A stretch of DNA of 64,000 nucleotides from Eriocheir sinensis (Eukaryota; Arthropoda; Malacostraca; Decapoda; Varunidae): contig NC_066515.1 of the NCBI RefSeq assembly GCF_024679095.1, positions 26,931,387 to 26,995,386 on the forward strand, in the 5' to 3' direction. The translations under genes were made by a program, and so were the position numbers. The notes beneath the pieces are model-generated. The model searched no databases, was not told the DNA's origin, and was given only the letters and a program-made list of their open reading frames with translations. Below are positions 44,867-55,300 of this stretch, one piece after another (the first letter of the stretch is position 1; every line of letters begins with the position of its first letter).

Positions 44867-44982
44867 CTGTAAAATACAAGGAATTACCAGACCTAAACCA
44901 CTATTACACCAGCCCACTACACACCACAAAAAATGTCCACATATGCAAACTAACCGCCCCCCCCCCCCCTCCCAACCCAGCA

Positions 44983-45055
44983 GGGGGCTTCGTGGTGCAG
45001 TGGTTAGCACACTCGGCTCACAAACGAGAGAGCTCGAGTTCGATTCATACGACAG
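44983..45055 (+). mobile_element. SINE head derived from tRNA-Val
   Basis: An A-box TGGTGCAGTGG (44,993-45,003) and B-box GAGTTCGATTC (45,036-45,046) are correctly spaced. The anticodon arm CTCGG-CTCACAA-ACGAG gives a CAC (Val) anticodon with U33 kept. The T-arm no longer pairs and no proper acceptor stem closes, so this is a SINE head and not a tRNA gene. The body that follows is the 180-bp unit. Confidence 0.8.
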
Positions 45056-45862
45056 CCTTCCACGCCCGTGCACACGTGGATACATGAGATTAGTGCAGGA
45101 AAGATGTATTTTACCCGTGAAAACAAAAAATGTTACGGGTTAGGTTTCTGCCCAAGCCCGCCACGAAAAATATATATGCTTATTTTCTCAAAAAGGAAGA
45201 CACTAAAGATCACGCCCGTACACCCACGTCAGCCTTCCACCCCCGTGCACACGTGGATATATGAGAGTAGTGCAGGAAAGATGTATTTTAGCCGTGAAAA
45301 CGAAAAAATATGTTACGGGCTAGGTTACTGTCCCAGCCCGCCACGAAAAATATATATCCTTATTTTCTCAAAAAGGAAGCAACTTAAGATCATGCCCGTA
45401 CGCCCATGTCAGTCTTCCACGCCTGTGCACACGTGGATATATGAGATTAGTGCAGGAAAGATGTATTTTAGCCGTGAAAACGAAAAAATATGTTACGGGC
45501 TAGGTTACTGTCCCAGCCCGCCACGAAAAATATATATCCTTATTTTCTCAAAAAGGAAGACACTTAAGATCACGCCCGTACGCCCACATCAGCCTTCCAC
45601 GCCCGTGCACACGTGGATATATGAGACTAGTGCAGGAAAGATGTATTTTAGCCGTGAAGACGAAAAAAATATGTTACGGGCCAGGTTACTGCCCAAACCC
45701 GCCACGAAAAATATATATCCTTATTTTCTCAAAAAGGAAGACACTTAAGATCACGCCCGTACGCCCACGTCAGCCTTCCACGCCCGTGCACACGTGGATA
45801 TATGAGACTAGTGCAGGAAAGATGTATTTTAGCCGTGAAGACGAAAATTTTGTTACGAGGTG
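45056..45862 (+). repeat. 180-bp tandem repeat made of SINE bodies, 4.5 copies
   Basis: CCTTCCAC...CGTGCACACGTGG begins at 45,056, 45,233, 45,413, 45,593 and 45,774, spacing 177-181 bp. As 180 is a multiple of three, a 226-residue frame runs through, but its sequence is only the repeat. Single copies of the unit border the two Ty3 fragments at 39.1 and 49.3 kb. Confidence 0.95.
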
Positions 45863-46340
45863 AATGTCAAACTGCCCCGCCCCGCCCGCCGAGAATATTT
45901 GGGCTTGTTTTCTGCAATATTACATCATCTACGCTAACGCCAGTGTAGGAAAGCCTTTCCCCATCGACAGTGAATGCGTGGGGCGTTGTGGCGACTCTTG
46001 CAAACGATAATTAGTGACACAACGTAAGAAAAACTGTCTGTACGGGGCTGGGCTCAGGTCCGGCGGCCCCCGATGACGCGGGTGTTAGAATCGCTCCTAA
46101 CGGGGTAACTAACGCTGGCACACCTGACCTGGCACCTCACACACCTGCCGGCACACCTCTAAATTATGTTGTAATAGTCCACGCCCCCCAGTGGCCAGTA
46201 TTTAGGCCACATTACCTGATATTGCATGAGTCAACTCTAAGCCGTTCGTCAATAATCAAGCAAACGTTCGTGTTTTTTCCAAGTCAATGAAAAAAATGCA
46301 TAAACGTCCCTTATTTCTAAACGTACAGCAATTCTGACGA
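45863..46340. other. Unassigned stretch
   Basis: No gene recognised. GC-rich start (CCCCGCCCCGCCCGCCGAG) then ordinary sequence up to the 10-bp-type array. Confidence 0.45.
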
Positions 46341-46349
46341 CACCACTGG

Positions 46350-47195
46350 AATACAACAGAATACATTAAAATACAACAGAATACAACAGAATAGAACAGA
46401 AAACAACAGAAAACAACAGAAAAAACAACAGAAAACAACGGGAAACAACAGAAAAACAACAAGAAACAACAGGAAACAAAAGAAAAACAAAAGGAAACAA
46501 CAGAAAAACAAAAGAAAAGAACAGAAAACAACAGAAAACATTAGAAAACAACAGAAAAACAACAGAAAAATAACGGAAAACAACAGAAAGCAAAAGAAAA
46601 ACAACAGAAAACAAAAGAAAACAACAAAAAAACAACCGAAAACAACAGAAAATAACAGAAAAACAATATAAAACAACAGAAAGCAAAAGAAAAACAACAG
46701 AAAACATAAGAAAACAGAAAAACAGCAGAAAACAACAGAAGAGAAAAGAAAAATAACAGAAAAACAACCGAAAAACAAAAGAAAACAAAAAACAACAGAA
46801 AAAAAAAAATAGAAAACAGCAGAAAACAACAGAAAAACATCAGAAACCAACAGGAAACAACAGAAAAACTACAAAAAACAACAGAAAAATAACAGAAAAC
46901 AACAGAAGACAACAGAAAACAGGAAAACAAGAGAAAACAACAGAAAAACAACAGAAAACAAAAGAAAAACTACAAAAAACAACAGAAAACAAAAAACAAC
47001 AACAGCAAACAACAGAAAACAACAGGAAAACAACGTAAAACAACAGAAAAACAAAAAACAACAGAAAACAACAGCAATACAACAGAAAACAACCGAGATA
47101 CAACAGAAAGCAACAGAAAACAGAAAACTACAAAAAAACAACAGAAAACAGCAAGAAAACAACAGAAACAACAGAAAAACAACAGAAAAAGAAAA
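46350..47195. repeat. Diverged 10-bp-type array, ACAACAGAAA(A) monomers
   Basis: It begins with GAATACAACAGAATACATT and AAAATACAACAG, as in the reverse complement of the 57-63-kb arrays, then becomes about 80 units of ACAACAGAAA or ACAACAGAAAA with many substitutions. It is related to the large satellite but is far less uniform. Phe/Leu/Val/Cys-rich minus-strand frames are artefacts. Confidence 0.92.
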
Positions 47196-47197
47196 GA

Positions 47198-49273
47198 ACA
47201 TGACCTTATTACAAATTCTACCTACTCCCATTAGCCCCCCATTACTATTAATCCCCGCCCCCTTTATTTATCACCACGCAATTTACTGTCCCCATTTACC
47301 CATTATTCGACACCGAACATGACCTAATTACGAATCCCACCTACTCCATTAGCCCCCCCATTACTATCGACCCCGCCCCACTGATTATCACCACGCAACT
47401 TACTGCCCCATTAACCCAGTATTTGACACCTCACATGACCCATTTTCGAGTTTCATGTACTCCCATTCGCCCCTCTATTACCATTAGCCCGCCCTTTAAT
47501 TATCACCACGCAATTTACTGACCCCATTTACCCATTATTCGACACCGAACATGACAAAATTACGAATTCCACCAACTCCACTGGCCCCCATTACCATTAA
47601 CCCCCGCCCTTTTTAATTATCACCATGCAATTTACTGACCCCATTTACCCATCATTCGACACCGAACATGACCAAATTTCGAGTTTCACCTGCACCCATT
47701 AGGCCCCTCCATTACCGTAATCCCCGCTCCCTTTAATTATCACCACGCAATTTACTGACCCCATTTACCCATTACTCGACACTGAACATGACCTAATTAC
47801 GAATTCCACATACTCCCATTAGCCCCCCCATTACCATTAACCCCCGCCCTTTTTAATTATCACCACGCAATTTACTGTTCCCATTTACCCATTATTCGAC
47901 ACCGAACATGACCAAATTACGAATTCCACCTACTCCCATTAGCCCCCATTACCATTCACCTCCGCCCTCTGATTATCACCACGCAATTTACTGACCCCTT
48001 TAACCCAGTATTTGACACCTCAAATGACCTATTTTCGAGTTTTACCTACTCCCATTAGCCCCCCCCCCCATTACCATTAACCCACGCCCCCTTTAATTAT
48101 CACCACACAATTTATTGACCCCATTTACCCATCATTCGACACCGAACATCACCTAATTACGAAATCCACCTACTCCCATTAGCCCCCCCCCCCCATTATC
48201 ATTAACCCCCGCCCCCTCTCATTATCACCACGCAATTTACTGACCCCATTATTCCAGTATTTGACACCTCACATGATCCATTTTTGAGTTTCACCTACAC
48301 CCATTAGCCCCCCCCATTACCATTCACCCCGCCTCTAATTATCACTACTCAATTTACTGACCCCATTAACCCAGTATTTGACACCTCATGACCTATTTTC
48401 GAGTTTTACCTACTCCCATTCGCCCCCCTCCATTACCATTAACCCAAGCCCTTTTTAATTATCACCATGCAATTTATTGACCCCATTTACCCATCATTCG
48501 ACACCGAACATGACCTATTTTCGAGTTTCACCTGCACCCATTAGGGCCCCCTCCATTACCATAAACCCCCGCCCCCTTTAATTATCACCACGCAATTTAC
48601 TGACCCCATTTACCCATTACTCGACACTGAACATGACCTAATTACGAATTCCACATACTCCCATTACCCCCCCCATTACCATTAACCCCCGCCCCCTTTA
48701 ATTATCACCACACAATTTACTGTTCCCATTTACCCATTATTCGACACTGAACATGACCAAATTACGAATTCCACCTACTCCCATTAGCCCCCATTACCAT
48801 TCACCTCCGCCCCTCTGATTATCACTACTCAATTTACTGACCCCATTAACCCAGTATTTGACACCACATGACCTATTTTCGAGTTTTACCTACTCCCATT
48901 AGCCCCCCATTACCATTAACCCACGCCCCCTTTAATTATCACCACACAATTTACTGTCCCCATTTACCCATTATTCGACACCGAACATGACCAAATTACG
49001 AATTCCACCTACTCCCATTAGCCCCCCCCCCCCCCCCATTATCATTAACCCCCGCCCCCTCTCATTATCACCACGCAATTTACTGACCCCATTATTCCAG
49101 TATTTGACACCTCACATGATCCATTTTCGAGTTTCACCAACACCCATTAGCCCCCCCTCCATTACCGTTAGCCCCCGCCCCCTTTAATTATCACCACGCA
49201 ATTTACTGACCCTATTTACCCATTCTTCGACATCGAACATGACCTAATTACGAATTCCACCTACTCCCATTAG
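47198..49273. repeat. 124-bp satellite, about 16-17 copies
   Basis: Same unit as 38,469-39,113. Two variant types interleave: one with ATTCGACACCGAACATGACC, the other with CCAGTATTTGACACCTCACATGA. C-runs reach about 16 in one unit near 49,023. The last unit is almost identical to the last unit at 39.0-39.1 kb, so the downstream block was duplicated together with part of the satellite. Confidence 0.95.
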
Positions 49274-49456
49274 CCTTCCACGCCCGTGCACACGTGGGTA
49301 CATGAGACTAGTGCAGGAAAGATCTATTTTAGCCGTGAAAACGAAAACTATGTTACGGGCTAAGTATCTGCCCCAAGCCCGCCATGAAAAATATATATCC
49401 TTATTTTCTCACAGAGGAAGACACTTAAGATCACGCCCGTACGCCCACGTCAGCCT
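49274..49456 (+). repeat. 180-bp SINE-body unit, single copy (block 2)
   Basis: Almost identical to 39,114-39,296, one base differing near 49,412 (CACAGAGGAAG against CACAAAGGAAG). It marks the start of the duplicated Ty3 block. Confidence 0.93.
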
Positions 49457-51015
49457 TCCACGTCAGGGGCTTCCACATGCCGGGCAAGCCATCCACCGCG
49501 GACATCAGATCGTGGTATGGCTTCGTAAACCAGCTCGCCCCCTTCCTCGCCACCGCGCCGATCATGAACACCTTCCGGGAGTTACTGAAGAAACCAACCA
49601 GAAGACACGTGTACTGGGACGACCAGCTTCAGTAGAAATTCCGCCAAGCCCAGGACACTATATGCCAGCTGGCCAAGGACGGTCTGACGTATTACGATAA
49701 AACCCGCCCCACCGCTGCCATCACCGACTGGAGCCGAGAGGGCATCGGATTCGTCATCCTCCAGCAGTACTGCAGTTGTGCATCGGCCTCCGCCCCATAC
49801 TGCTGTAAGGGCGGGTGGCACCTGGCCCTGTGCGGCAGCCGGCACCTCACCACCGCCGAGGCTGGATACGCAGCTGTGGAAGGGGAGGCTCTGGCGGTGG
49901 CGTGGTACCTCCAAAAGGCGAGGTTGTTCCTGCTGGGATGCCCAAACCTCACCATCGTGACCGACCACCGCCCCCTTGTGAAGCTCCTAGGAGACAGCTC
50001 TGACGAGCGTTGTCAACCCCAGGCTCTTCAGGCTCAAGGAACGAACACTACAGTTCCGATTCCAAATCAAATACCTCCCTGGGAAGAGCAACACCGCCGC
50101 CGACTTTCTGTCCCGCTACCCAGCTCTCAGGGCACCCCCGACAACAGCGGACCTCGACTCGGACGAGGATATCATCGGGGCAGTCGCCGCCGCAGTCATA
50201 GCCTGCACCGATCGGGAGGGACGCGTGGTGGACGAAGAGGAGGTCAAGCGGAAGGCCGCCGACGACCCGACGTACCAGATGTTAGTCGCCAAGGTCATGG
50301 CGGGTGACTGGCACCAGCATAAAGCACAAGAAGTGGCATCCCTGCGTCCCTTCTATGGGGCGAGGGACAGGCTGGCAGTGATGCACGACGTAGTGACATA
50401 CGTTTGACCAGGGGTACGTGCGCCTCGTCATCCCCGAAGCTCTCCGACAGCAGGTAGCAGCAAACCTACACGCCAGCCACCAGGGCCTCGATTCCATGCT
50501 GCGGAGGGCGAGGCAGTGTGTATACTGGCCGGGGATTGAGGGGGACCTGCGGCACCACCGCTCCGCATGCACAGAATGCGAAACACGCGCCCCATCGCAG
50601 CCCGCAGAAACGCTGGCGATGACGCCGCCCCCTGAGTACCCGTTCCAGCAGACGGTGGCCGACATGTTCCAGCACGAAGGACACACGTACATGGCCTACG
50701 CCGACAGGCTTGCCGGCTGGCTGGAAATAGCTCACTTCCCACACGGCACCACGTCCCAGAGAATCAAGACGCAACTGCGGCGATACTTCGCCCGCTGGGG
50801 GGCCCCGGAGCAAGTATCCACGGATGGCGGCACGAACCTGGCCAGTGACGAGATGATGGAGTTCCTGAAAAAGTGGGGCGTGTTGGTGCGCATGTCCTCT
50901 GCCCAATACCCACAATCCAACGGAAGGGCCGAGGTCGCCGTCAAGACAGCCAAGAGGCTCATCGTGCCCAACACCGGCGACGGAGGCAAACTCGACACTG
51001 ACAGGATGGCGCTGG
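49457..51015 (+). pseudogene. Ty3/gypsy pol remnant, RNase H to integrase (copy 2, truncated)
   Basis: Segmental duplicate of 39,297-40,841. RNase H (GEALAVAWYLQKARLFLLG, TDHRPLVKL) and the integrase zinc-binding and catalytic motifs (DMF, STDGGTNL, NGRAEVAVK) are present. Similarity stops after GACAGGATGGCGCTGG at 51,015, within the integrase, so the C-terminal part and LTR are missing. It shares the in-frame TAG with copy 1 (near 49,632), lacks 2 bp near 50,402, and keeps the 2 bp that copy 1 lost in the integrase zinc-binding region. Confidence 0.93.
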
Positions 51016-51599
51016 TGTCATCAACCACCTTTCAACAATCACATCCAACGCCTACCACCAGATGCGTTTAACACAAATTATCAACAGTCATTCGCATACC
51101 TTAATTGCGCTTCTTATTTTCATCACGCGCAAACATGTGTGCTTACCCAGGGCTGTGAACAAGGGTGCCTTCGTACACCAGCCTAATATATTTGGTGACC
51201 TCTGACCATACTGTCATAACATTACCGATGATAAATTGCCCTTGTGATGGTAAACCTCTCCCTTATTCTTCCTCTTCACTATTCCACCTTTCACCCCCTC
51301 TCATTTCCCTCTATTTCCTCACATCGCCAAACAGTGACTGGTGCGTCAATCTGTAAGAAGGCTGATACAAATGAACCAGGTAATTACAGTTAGAGCGAGA
51401 TCAATTAGAGCGAACCGCAATTAGCGCAAGCCACCATCTACCAAGAAAAAAATTAATTAGTGCGAAAGCCTCAGTTAGCCCGGCCGCCCCTCACGGCGGG
51501 AGTCTGTTCTCACTACCCCAATAAACGTATCTATTCATCGCTGACCTCTGACTCCACCTCTCACCCCAACAAGCTTTTATATTAATGATGAAAACCTTC

Positions 51600-51600
<1 letters not shown>
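51016..51600. other. Mostly unassigned; small LINE scrap
   Basis: 51,355-51,391 repeats AAGAAGGCTGATACAAATGA ACCAGGTAATTACAG, the start of the LINE fragment at 52.45 kb. The following ATTAGAGCGAA and ATTAGCGCAAG phrases look like short inverted or direct repeats. No gene. Confidence 0.5.

Positions 51601-51601
<1 letters not shown>

Positions 51602-51651
<50 letters not shown>
51602..51651. repeat. (CA)n microsatellite
   Basis: A CA run of about 50 bp. Confidence 0.97.
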
Positions 51652-51654
<3 letters not shown>

Positions 51655-52087
51655 CATTTTAGCGACCTGCCCTGAAGCCAAGACTGTTAGTTCACGTGTA
51701 CGGCTGGGCGCCCGAAACCTGAGGAGGAAGAAGAAAAGTTAGGCCCATGCTCTTACATATGTTGGCACACAAGTAGGCCTACACATATTTGACAAGGCTT
51801 TCACAGGAGTTGTGGGTATGTCCACGGGTTCATTTATTCTCTTTTCTCCTCCATATATTACGTTTAGCTGGCTCAAGTGGTAGTTTAGGGTTACCAGCCC
51901 TTAGTAGTACTTGGCGTATTGTCTTTTCTGACCCCAAACTATCGCCCCATAAAGATAACAATATGCATTTATAATTATTGTTAACGTCGGTAATTACTGA
52001 TGCTCTTTTTTGCAATATTTATGGGCCAGAAACAGAAAGATACAATGTTATGCCTACGGTAAGCTGGTAACATTGAGGGGAGTGAGG
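51652..52087. other. Unassigned; R104 scrap
   Basis: An R104 remnant on the minus strand (ACATATTTGACAAGGCTTTC, GGAGTTGTGGGTATGTCCA) lies at about 51,782-51,832. Nothing else is recognised. Confidence 0.5.
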
Positions 52088-52111
52088 GAGAATAATAAAG
52101 CTTTGTCCTAG

Positions 52112-52365
52112 GGCCACCTGGGTGTTATTCTATACATATACCGTCCCTGGCACCAATGACTGGCACCACACTGATTCTGGCACCACACAAATCTATGCCA
52201 CTATGAACACTGCCTGGCATCACATAGCACTGCATAACACCTGACCCCATGTCACAGGAGAGGGGTAGGCAGGTCAGGTAACAAGACAGCCTAACACTGG
52301 GTAACTAATCTGTCTTGCATCACATAACACTGTCTGTGGCACTGTTAACACTGCCTGGCACTCCA
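52112..52365 (+). repeat. Third, diverged copy of the SD2 core
   Basis: CACCTGGGTGTTATTCTATACAT, CACCACACTGATTCTGGCAC, CACAAATCTATGCCACT and GTAACTAATCTGTCTTGCAT match 23,990-24,260 and 54,048-54,320 but with clearly more changes and indels than those two show to each other. It records an older duplication. Confidence 0.82.
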
Positions 52366-52435
52366 GGCCCACGGGTGATAAAAGAGGGGAGGGACACTCA
52401 GGAAGATATTGCAGACCAGTGAGTTACATGAAGAC

Positions 52436-52860
52436 TGGCCAACATTACACCCATCTATAAGAAGGCTGATACAAATGAACCAGGTAATTACAGACCAGTG
52501 AGTTACATGAAGACTGGCCAACATTACACCCATGTATAAGAAGGCTGATACAAATGAACCAGGTAATTACAGACCAGTGAGTTTGACCTGTCATATGCAA
52601 AATAATGGAAACCAAAATAAGAGAAAATTTTCAGAGCATTTGAAGAATTATCAACCACTCAGCAGAAAACAATACTACAGACGGGCAGATGATGAACGGT
52701 GCCGGCTGCAGCTCATTGCCTTGCTGGACCAATGGACACAGTATCTGGACGAAGGCAGCGCAGTGGATGTTGCATATTGCGATTCTGCTAAAGCATTTGA
52801 TAAAGTTCCACACAGGAGATTAATTGAGAAAAAAGTTATAACATCAGGGGCAACATTTTA
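52436..52860 (+). pseudogene. LINE reverse transcriptase fragment
   Basis: A plus-strand frame has NITPMYKKADTNEPGNYRPV, V-S-L-T and later D-V-A-Y-C-D-S-A-K-A-F-DKVPHRRLIEK, matching motifs before and around RT motif A of CR1-like LINEs. The region between them is scrambled. A 71-bp stretch, AAGACTGGCCAACATTACAC to CAGACCAGTGAGTT, is duplicated in tandem at its start (52,432 and 52,509). It is a truncated, inactive copy. Confidence 0.85.
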
Positions 52861-52897
52861 AACTGGATAGCAGCATTCTTTTCCATTTCCAGCAACT

Positions 52898-53091
52898 ACG
52901 ATGGGGTTTTGACAAGCGGACAGGTGACGTGTTTATGTCACAAGGGTGTATTTTGACGCTCTTCCCTTTCTTCACCCTGGAGCTGGCAGTCTCACCGCCC
53001 ATCGACCTGAAAGAAACCGTGAGGCCAGCGTGGAGAAATACACCCTTGTGACATAAACACGCCACCTGTCCGCTTGTCAAAACCCCGTCGT
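52898..53091. mobile_element. Foldback MITE with ~50-bp inverted ends
   Basis: The left arm GGGGTTTTGACAAGCGGACA, GGTGACGTGTTTATGTCACA, AGGGTGTATTT is mirrored at the right end with one or two mismatches. A central loop reads CTTCCCTTTCTTCACCCTGGAG. Weaker matches outside (TGCTAGAAAT-TTG) suggest the original arms were longer. Half copies follow the (GA)n runs at 22,460 and 53,725. There is no coding sequence. Confidence 0.85.
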
Positions 53092-53233
53092 GTGTGCTAG
53101 AAATCTTGTAATTACCACCATGCCGTGCCTTTCCTTAAAATGTTTCTTGAACAAACCACCTCCTCCTCCAGTCTATTCCATGCTTCTGTGTGGGTGTGTG
53201 GGTGTCCCTTCCCCCAAGTCCCCGAAGGCTCAC

Positions 53234-53364
53234 TTTTTGATGGCGACTCCCCCAAAGAGGTAGGCACGGTTGAGGAAGAAGACATTGAGCACCCGGTGAG
53301 AAATCTGCATGGTGGGCGACAGCACGATGCTCACATTCTGGTAGGTCATCTTGGTGTCACGCTC
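53234..53364 (-). CDS. RALBP1-like: RhoGAP-domain exon of a RalBP1/RLIP76-like gene
   Basis: On the minus strand a pyrimidine-rich acceptor (CAGTCTTCCCCCTCAG) opens a 131-bp exon that ends at the donor AAAAA|GTGAGC. Phase 0 gives 43 codons plus two bases with no stop. The exon reads E-R-D-T-K-M-T-Y-Q then NVSIVLSPTMQISHRVLNVF, F-L-N-R-A-Y-L-F-G-G-V-A-I-K. This matches the C-terminal part of the RhoGAP domain of RalA-binding protein 1, including the family-typical QN-SIVLSPT-QIS-RVL-VFF stretch. RalBP1 stimulates GTP hydrolysis by Rac/Cdc42 and is a Ral effector in endocytosis. The catalytic arginine region would be in an exon at higher coordinates, outside or unrecognised. Whether the gene is intact cannot be told from one exon. 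Confidence 0.88.
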
Positions 53365-53419
53365 CTGAGGGGGAAGACTGAGGTGAGGAGAAGGTATGTT
53401 GGGGGGACACAGCCGTTAA

Positions 53420-53549
53420 TTAACCCGGTAGCAGCGACGGGCCAAATTTGTGGCTTTACCATGTAGCAGCGACGGGCCAAATTTGTGCCATGATTTAAAC
53501 CTCCAAAATAGATGATACATAATCTGATCACAAATTCTTTGATATATAG
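53420..53549 (+). mobile_element. piggyBac-type MITE, left-end fragment, next to the RhoGAP exon
   Basis: TTAA at 53,420-53,423, then CCCGGTAGCAGCGACGGGCC, a second GCAGCGACGGGCC, CCTCCAAAATAGATGATACA and CACAAATTCTTTGATATATA. The right half is missing. It lies about 55 bp from the acceptor side of the exon, inside the presumed intron. Confidence 0.85.
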
Positions 53550-53655
53550 AAGTATAGAAGGAAAAGAGAGGAATACAGAAGGAAAAGAGAGGAGAACAGA
53601 AGGCAAATAAAAAGAATATGGAGGAAAAAGAAGGACAAAAGAGGAAAATTGAAGG

Positions 53656-53659
<4 letters not shown>
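53550..53659. repeat. GGAAAAGA-rich purine stretch
   Basis: AGAAGGAAAAGAGAGGA-type units, probably the decayed edge of the (GA)n run. Confidence 0.7.

Positions 53660-53724
<65 letters not shown>
53660..53724. repeat. (GA)n microsatellite at the SD2 copy 2 edge
   Basis: A perfect GA run of about 65 bp, equivalent to 22,386-22,459. Confidence 0.97.
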
Positions 53725-53728
<4 letters not shown>

Positions 53729-55300
53729 CGAGCTCCGGGGTGAGGAAAGGGAAGAGCCTGCGCGGAAAAGTACACCCCTTGTGACATAAACACGTCTGCT
53801 GGCTTGTCAAAACCAGGCTGGATGTGCTAGAAATGTTGTAATTACCACCACACAACGCCCTAAACGCACACCCACTAAAGAGCTTGTGGTGATGATAAGC
53901 GAGGGTTGTTTTGGTAGGTGACAGCCCTGTGTGACCTGCTGTGGCCTTGGTCAGGTCAGCCTTGACGTGAGATTAACTTTAATTAACAAGAGTACTACAT
54001 CACAGCGGTGCGAATATTCCCGAAGCCTCTGTATAGGGTCCTAGGGTCACATGGGTGTTATTCTATACATTTGCCGTCCCCGGCACGAATGGCTGGCATC
54101 ACACTGATTCTGGCACCACACGAATCTATGCCACTGTGAACACTGCCTGGTAACATAACACTGTCTGTGGCACTGCATATTAAACACCCTGGCTGAGCCC
54201 ACATCACAGGAGGGGGGTCACACCAGGTAGGTGGTTAACAAGACACTGTAACACTGGGTAACTAATCTGTCTTGCATCACGTAACACCTGCTGAACATGG
54301 AACTGTCGGTGGCACTGTTAACACTGCATAACACCTGAGAGCCCACGTCACAGCCCGTCACCTTAACACAGTGACGTAACACAGCCAGTAACAGCCCTAT
54401 CATGTATCCAGGTAACAGAATACTACTAATGTCACAACGTGTAACACTCTCTGGGATCACGTAACACATTTAAACACTGCTGCTGCCACGTCACACACTC
54501 GTCCGTCACATGACGTAACTCTGTACTATGAAGGTGAGAAAACACTCACGGAAAGCGATTAATCTCTTTTTTTTCACCTTTAGAAGCAGAGCAGCAGGGC
54601 CTGAAACCTCATCAACGGTAACCTGATTTTGGGGGCGGTTGATGCTTGAGGTCAATGAGTCACATATTTGACAAGGCTTTCGTAGGCGTTGTGGGGGCCA
54701 ATTACAGAGGTAGATAATGACCCTGGTGGTAGCTTGACCCTTCCTCTGTACCATGAACGTTAAAAGTCACTCACGGGAACACGATTCATCTCCTTTGTGA
54801 CCTCTTAAGAACAGCTGATACGGCGCGGGGTCATAATTCGTCACCTATAAACACGTATTTGACAAGGCTTCCGTAGGCGTTGTAAGCATTTTCAGGGGTA
54901 TTCAATGACCCTGGTGGTAGTTTGACCCTTCCTCTGTACCATGAACGTAAAAATACACTGTCTTACCGCCAAAAACACTGCAAGCACCTCTCAAAACACG
55001 TCGTGAAGGAGGAACTGCGTGGACGATCAGCTGTGTTATGATTTTTTACCGCGCACCGATGCTAGATTATCGTACTCAAAGCCGCGCATTTACCGGCTTC
55101 TGACCCATACCTGATGCCAAGAAGCCCCAATAATTAACCCTTTAAACAATAATCATATGTGAAGGCGGTTATTTGGGTGATAAAAGCAGTGTGGGGCTCA
55201 GAAATCGCCAGGTGTCCCGCACTGGACTCTCGTACTTGAGGTGAAAGTGTTATACTTTGGGTCCCTAGAAAAAAAAAAAAGCGGCCATGTCCTGCAAAAG
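53725..55300 (+). repeat. Segmental duplicate SD2, copy 2 (uninterrupted)
   Basis: Same order as 22,460-25,240 but without the 1,204-bp transposon: CTGTATAGGGTCCTAGGGTCACATGGG runs straight through at about 54,030-54,052. It includes two R104 tail and unit sets (about 54,540-54,945). A few indels against copy 1, for example CTGCTGCCACGTCAC at 54,478, show that the copies have diverged slightly. Confidence 0.94.

Larger units (their letters stand above)
44030..44880 (-). repeat. Three tandem ~310-360-bp units carrying exon-like segments
   Basis: Each unit has, on the plus strand, a block of the form ACATAGCTATGG...CCATTAACAG...ATGCATTTCTTACCAA, a GGGCGGGGC-rich core and a GGTTTCTGTAAAATA-like end. 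Exon-like acceptor positions are 44,199, 44,557 and 44,866. A piggyBac MITE fragment sits between units 1 and 2. The units are diverged, so the triplication is not recent. Confidence 0.75.

Noticed and set aside
44983..45055. Functional tRNA-Val gene
   Set aside because: Anticodon arm and boxes are recognisable, but T-arm and acceptor stems do not pair and a SINE body follows.
45068..45748. 226-residue repeated frame
   Set aside because: The 180-bp SINE-body repeat is divisible by three, so a frame persists by chance. The same unit elsewhere is non-coding.
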